Assembly (NCBI GenBank): GCA_017623955.1
Contig: JAGAOA010000206.1
Span: 1 to 7,874 of the forward strand
Reading direction: 5' to 3'
DNA: 7,874 bases
Origin: Opitutales bacterium
Lineage (GTDB): Bacteria > Verrucomicrobiota > Verrucomicrobiae > Opitutales > CAG-312
The first letter of the stretch is position 1; each line of letters begins with the position of its first letter. Below the pieces are notes generated by a model. It saw nothing but the letters and a program-made list of their open reading frames with translations. It was not told the origin of the DNA and did not search any database. The position numbers and the translations under genes were made by a program. Below, in pieces: positions 5,332 through 7,874 of this stretch.

Positions 5332-6576
5332 TTACGAAAGTTTCTTTTCAACTTCGTTTTTTGCCAAGCGGACGTATGCTGGTAATCCATTTTCAAATGG
5401 AACTTTTACTTCGCCCTGCATTAGTGGGAGAATGTATTTGTTGAACTGTTGCGAAATTGAAATTTTATCTTCGTTTATCCAATTTTCTGGGAAGTGTTTT
5501 ACGCCATTTGCAACATCATCGAGATCTACCAATGTAGTTTCTGCTTTGTACTTATCGGCATCGGCTCTGACGATTGCAACCATTTTGCCTGTTTCGCCTG
5601 CAACTGCAGCCTTAACAGCTTCTTGACCACATTTGAATGCTTCATCTGAATCTGACAATGAACAACAATGCGATGCAGCACGTTGTGCATGACCAATCTT
5701 GCATGAACGAGCTTTTACTCCACTCAAACGCGATGCAACCAAGTTCTGCAATGCTTCGCCAACGCCACCAAGTTGCGAGTGTCCAAATGAATCGGTTGAG
5801 CCACCAGCTGCAACATAGTTGCCAGTTTCATCTGTCAAACCTTCGCTTGCTACAACTAAGCAATACTTGTTTTTCTTCAAGCATTCTTCAACTTGCGAAA
5901 TGAAATAATCAGCATTGAATGCGACTTCAGGTAAGAGAATTATATGTGGCGGATCATCAAGCATATTTCTGCGCTTTGCAATTGTTGTACCTGCGGCAAT
6001 CCAACCAGCATTTCTGCCCATAACTTCAACTATTGATACCAAATCGTGATTGCCCATCGCTTCGTGGTCGAGAGCTAGCTCGCGAATTGTTGTTGCAAGA
6101 TACTTTACAACACTACCATAACCAGGGCAGTGGTCTGTCATTACTAAGTCATTATCGATTGTTTTGGGAATACCTATTACACGCATTTCCCAATCGATAC
6201 TCTTTGCGTATTGGGCAATTTTATTTGCTGTATCTTGCGAATCATTACCGCCAATATAGAAGAAATATCTGATATTATGGGCTTTACATACTTCTAAGAA
6301 GCGTGCGTAATCGGCATCACTCTTGATTTTGTAGCGACATGTTCCAAGTGCTGATGCTGGTGTGTAACACAAACCACGAACTACTTGTTGAGATTCTGAT
6401 GCGAGGTCGATAAGTCTTTCATTCAAAATACCTTCGATTCCATTCAAGCCACCATAGATTTCTTCAATACATTCATGATTGAGAGCTTCGGTTATAACGC
6501 CAGCCAAGCTTGCGTTGATTACAGTGGTAGGGCCACCAGATTGTGCTACTAAAACGTTTCCAATTAATTCTTCCAT
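5332..6576 (-). CDS. 6-phosphofructokinase, pyrophosphate-dependent type
   Basis: This 414-residue cytoplasmic enzyme of the phosphofructokinase family interconverts fructose 6-phosphate and fructose 1,6-bisphosphate. Landmarks are the phosphoryl-donor loop AQSGGPTTVIN (11-21), GGNDS (109-113), PKTIDND (137-143) with catalytic D141, EVMGR (184-188), PE at 216-217, SEG near 244-246, and GHAQR (295-299). The Asp in GGNDS and the Lys in PKTIDND are the residues that distinguish pyrophosphate users; ATP enzymes have Gly at both places (GGDGS and PGTIDND). The enzyme is therefore expected to use PPi and run reversibly, as in many anaerobes. It is longer than the 320-residue ATP enzyme and shorter than the 550-residue plant-type form. 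No Shine-Dalgarno is seen. It is divergent from the exonuclease gene and ends in a strong terminator. Confidence 0.93.
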   Translation of the reverse strand: MEELIGNVLVAQSGGPTTVINASLAGVITEALNHECIEEIYGGLNGIEGILNERLIDLASESQQVVRGLCYTPASALGTCRYKIKSDADYARFLEVCKAHNIRYFFYIGGNDSQDTANKIAQYAKSIDWEMRVIGIPKTIDNDLVMTDHCPGYGSVVKYLATTIRELALDHEAMGNHDLVSIVEVMGRNAGWIAAGTTIAKRRNMLDDPPHIILLPEVAFNADYFISQVEECLKKNKYCLVVASEGLTDETGNYVAAGGSTDSFGHSQLGGVGEALQNLVASRLSGVKARSCKIGHAQRAASHCCSLSDSDEAFKCGQEAVKAAVAGETGKMVAIVRADADKYKAETTLVDLDDVANGVKHFPENWINEDKISISQQFNKYILPLMQGEVKVPFENGLPAYVRLAKNEVEKKLS

Positions 6577-6689
6577 TGTATTAGTTTGTTTATAAATAAT
6601 GTTGTTAAAATTGATACTATTATCATTTCAAAAAAACGCACATTTAGCAAACATTTTATTAAAAAATTTTACTAACACTGAAAAAATTG

Positions 6690-6717
6690 TTGTCTTTTTA
6701 GTATAGTTAGAGATAAT
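6690..6717 (+). promoter_or_regulatory. Candidate promoter of the exonuclease gene
   Basis: TTGTCT (6690-6695), a 16-base spacer and GATAAT (6712-6717) lie just upstream of the ATG at 6732, giving a leader of under 10 nt. The 155-bp divergent region also contains TGATA-CTAT-TATCA (6612-6625), a small inverted repeat that could be a regulator site. The very AT-rich background makes both weak calls. Confidence 0.35.
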
Positions 6718-6731
6718 GGCATTTTATATTT

Positions 6732-7529
6732 ATGGAAAATTCGATAAAGTGTATGTTTCCTAGGCGTGTCGATTCTGAATTAGTTTCGAGATTGCCGATT
6801 GTGAAGTGTCCGCATGAGATTACGCTTATTGAATTGCCAGAACAAGTAGATGAGGCTCTCGATGAAATTCAACAAGAGAGCTTATTAGGATTTGATACTG
6901 AAACGCGTCCTAGTTTTTCAAAAAATTTACATTACAAGGTATCAGTTTTACAGCTTTGTGGAAAAAATAAAGCATGGATTTTTCGTTTAATTCCTTTAGA
7001 AGAGCGAATTGTCGATATTTATAAAATTTTAGAAAATCAAGATATTAAAAAAGTAGGACTTGCTGTGCAGGGCGATATTAAAGCTCTTTCTCAACGTAGA
7101 ACTTTTCAACCAAATAGTTTTATAGATGTATCGAGATATTCAAGCGGAATGGGTATCATAAATACTGGTATGAAGAATTTGGCTGCATTGTTTCTCGGTG
7201 TTAGAGTTTCGAAGTCTTCGCAAATGTCGAACTGGGAAGCTGAAGAATTGACTCAGAAACAAATTGATTATGCTGCCACTGACGCGTGGATATCAAGGTT
7301 GTTATATCTTGAAGTAAAAAAGGTTATTGATGAGAATAATTATGAAGTTGAACCTGAGCCAGAACCAGTACCAGAACCTTTGTCATTCTCAAAAATTTTT
7401 AATTTGTTTTGTAATGAAGTTAAAAGTGCATACATAAGTTTGAAAAAAAAACTTAAGAAACTTTTTCATAAAAAACCACCTAAGAAAAAGAAACGCCGTA
7501 AGAAACGTGCTAAAAAGAAAAATATTTAA
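6732..7529 (+). CDS. DEDDy-type 3'-5' exonuclease (RNase D-like) with lysine-rich C-terminal tail
   Basis: This 265-residue protein carries a DEDD-superfamily exonuclease domain (about residues 30-200), which removes nucleotides from 3' ends of RNA or DNA using two metal ions. Exo I is GFDTETRPSF with D55 and E57. Exo II is GLAVQGDIKAL with D115. Exo III is DYAATDAW with Y180 and D184, which makes it the DEDDy subtype. It lacks the HRDC domains of full RNase D and resembles the short stand-alone exonucleases common in Bacteroidota and related groups. Residues 206-216 form an acidic proline linker (EPEPEPVPEP). From about 238 the protein is almost entirely Lys/Arg (LKKKLKKLFHKKPPKKKKRR), a likely nucleic-acid-binding tail. 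No Shine-Dalgarno precedes the ATG. It is a single-gene unit with its own terminator. The natural substrate is unknown. Confidence 0.9.
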   Translation: MENSIKCMFPRRVDSELVSRLPIVKCPHEITLIELPEQVDEALDEIQQESLLGFDTETRPSFSKNLHYKVSVLQLCGKNKAWIFRLIPLEERIVDIYKILENQDIKKVGLAVQGDIKALSQRRTFQPNSFIDVSRYSSGMGIINTGMKNLAALFLGVRVSKSSQMSNWEAEELTQKQIDYAATDAWISRLLYLEVKKVIDENNYEVEPEPEPVPEPLSFSKIFNLFCNEVKSAYISLKKKLKKLFHKKPPKKKKRRKKRAKKKNI

Positions 7530-7536
7530 TTTACAA

Positions 7537-7562
7537 AAGAGCATTCCAAACGGAATGCTCTT
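7537..7562 (+). terminator. Terminator of the exonuclease gene
   Basis: A perfect 11-bp stem, AAGAGCATTCC (7537-7547) with GGAATGCTCTT (7552-7562), closes an AAAC loop 8 bp after the stop codon. The downstream sequence on the plus strand is AT-rich but has no long T run, so efficiency is uncertain. Confidence 0.7.
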
Positions 7563-7622
7563 ATCATTATAATAAAAAATATTGCCCTCAGATTAGGACC
7601 AACGTAAGAAACTGAAATAAAA

Positions 7623-7641
7623 AACGTGGTTAAATAAAATC
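7623..7641 (+). repeat. 19-bp direct repeat, copy 1
   Basis: The sequence AACGTGGTTAAATAAAATC is identical to that at 7849-7867. Start to start the copies are 226 bp apart. The base after each copy differs, and a shared G follows. An exact 19-bp match in a span this short is unlikely by chance even in AT-rich DNA. Confidence 0.85.
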
Positions 7642-7710
7642 AGTATAGAACCGACATGGATTGGAAGTAGTAAAACGAGCGAGATTCGAGCTGGAATTTG
7701 TGTTTTGTGA

Positions 7711-7736
7711 GCCGTAGCGTACTATGTACGTGAGGC
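7711..7736 (+). repeat. Imperfect hairpin in the right-hand intergenic block
   Basis: GCC (7711-7713) pairs with GGC (7734-7736), and GCGTAC (7717-7722) pairs with GTACGT (7726-7731) around a TAT loop, with a G-U closing pair and a small internal loop. It has no T tract on either side, so it is not a terminator. Confidence 0.45.
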
Positions 7737-7768
7737 GATACGAAACCAAATAACAGCCGAAAGTGTTT

Positions 7769-7847
7769 TCTTTGATGAGTTTATTTAATAAAAAAAGGCA
7801 CTTCGTTGAAGTGCCTTATAGTGTAAATTAAAACTCATCATCAAAGA
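7769..7847. repeat. Inverted repeat flanking the right-hand terminator
   Basis: The left arm TCTTTGATGAGTTT (7769-7782) is the reverse complement of the right arm at 7831-7847, apart from one extra 3-base unit in the right arm (CATCATC against CATC). The arms could extend the inner terminator hairpin into one long stem of about 80 nt. Confidence 0.6.
7795..7817 (-). terminator. Rho-independent terminator for a minus-strand gene entering from the right
   Basis: A perfect 10-bp stem, AAGGCACTTC (7795-7804) with GAAGTGCCTT (7808-7817), closes a 3-base loop. On the minus strand it runs straight into a long T tract (eight T including the stem's end). On the plus strand it is followed by ATAGTG, with no T tract. 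Its orientation therefore points to a minus-strand gene whose 3' end lies close to the right edge. Confidence 0.75.
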
Positions 7848-7874
7848 GAACGTGGTTAAATAAAATCGGCTTAG
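7828..7874 (-). CDS. Possible C-terminus of an unidentified protein running in from the right edge
   Basis: On the minus strand the frame ending at the TAA at 7830-7828 is open to the window edge and ends KPILFNHVLFDDEF. Its stop lies 10 bp before a strong minus-strand terminator, which is the expected spacing for a gene end. The tail is only 14 codons, too short to assign. A second frame is also open to the edge but runs through the terminator hairpin, so it is less likely. The 19-bp direct repeat copy 2 lies inside this tail. Confidence 0.4.
   Translation of the reverse strand, partial: KPILFNHVLFDDEF
7849..7867 (+). repeat. 19-bp direct repeat, copy 2
   Basis: This is identical to 7623-7641. 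If the minus-strand reading frame at the right edge is real, this copy encodes part of its C-terminus (ILFNHV). Copy 1 may then be a remnant of a duplicated gene end. Confidence 0.85.

Larger units (their letters stand above)
7563..7827. other. Structured intergenic block, possible dispersed repeat element
   Basis: No convincing gene is seen. From about 7642 to 7770 the base composition is clearly less AT-rich than the other intergenic regions, and every frame has stops. It contains a hairpin at 7711-7736, an outward copy of a 19-bp direct repeat at 7623-7641, and the terminator at 7795-7817. A short open plus-strand frame at 7711-7788 ends in the codons VFFDEFI and a TAA just before that terminator. 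It could be the decayed 3' end of a gene. The overall make-up suggests a mobile or repeated intergenic unit rather than ordinary spacer. Confidence 0.4.

Noticed and set aside
5318..5903. Plus-strand open frames antisense to the phosphofructokinase
   Set aside because: They are shadows of a conserved coding sequence, with skewed, low-complexity composition.
7708..7788. A small plus-strand gene ending in VFFDEFI
   Set aside because: There is no start codon with a ribosome site, a TGA at 7708-7710 lies directly upstream, and the frame is only 25 codons. It is kept only as a possible gene remnant.
7623..7867. A CRISPR array
   Set aside because: There are only two copies of a 19-bp unit, 226 bp apart, with no regular spacers and no cas genes.
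7623..7867. An insertion sequence or integration site
   Set aside because: No transposase or integrase is encoded, no tRNA end is seen, and the repeat is longer than a normal target duplication. A non-autonomous element remains open.

Overview
The window is low-GC bacterial DNA with six convincing genes, plus two fragments at the edges. Five genes lie on the minus strand and one on the plus strand. The organism cannot be fixed from sequence alone. A secreted GH39-like glycosidase, a pyrophosphate-type phosphofructokinase of about 414 residues and a bacterial AspRS that does not look like the usual Bacteroidota form suggest an anaerobic, probably gut-associated bacterium of the Lentisphaerota/PVC or a neighbouring lineage. 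This placement is an inference. Four of six genes have no visible Shine-Dalgarno sequence, which would also fit Bacteroidota.

Layout in order of minus-strand transcription (right to left): a PPi-type phosphofructokinase (5332-6576) ends in a strong terminator. A secreted GH39-like glycoside hydrolase (3835-5265) starts 16 nt beyond that terminator hairpin. aspS (1912-3699) follows and ends in a second strong terminator. After a 302-bp gap comes a two-gene operon: a NifU/IscU-like Fe-S scaffold protein (902-1609), then a GGGtGRT-family protein (84-890). The two operon genes are 11 bp apart, and the second gene's Shine-Dalgarno overlaps the first gene's stop codon. On the plus strand, a DEDDy-type 3'-5' exonuclease with a lysine-rich tail (6732-7529) is divergent from the phosphofructokinase and has its own terminator.

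The left edge is anomalous. At about positions 114-120 the GGGtGRT gene stops matching its family, just before the motif that names it. The outermost bases instead encode, in another minus-strand frame and at clearly higher GC, part of the plug domain of a SusC/RagA-type TonB-dependent receptor. This looks like a chimeric join of two genomes (assembly artefact), or less likely a real rearrangement.

The right edge (7563-7874) is a structured intergenic region. It has a 19-bp direct repeat, a short hairpin in a more GC-balanced block, and a strong minus-oriented terminator flanked by inverted arms. It also holds what may be the last 14 codons of a minus-strand gene entering from the right. It is the best candidate here for an undescribed dispersed repeat. 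Otherwise the genes are housekeeping and carbohydrate-metabolism genes. The least understood functional unit is the NifU-like/GGGtGRT pair.
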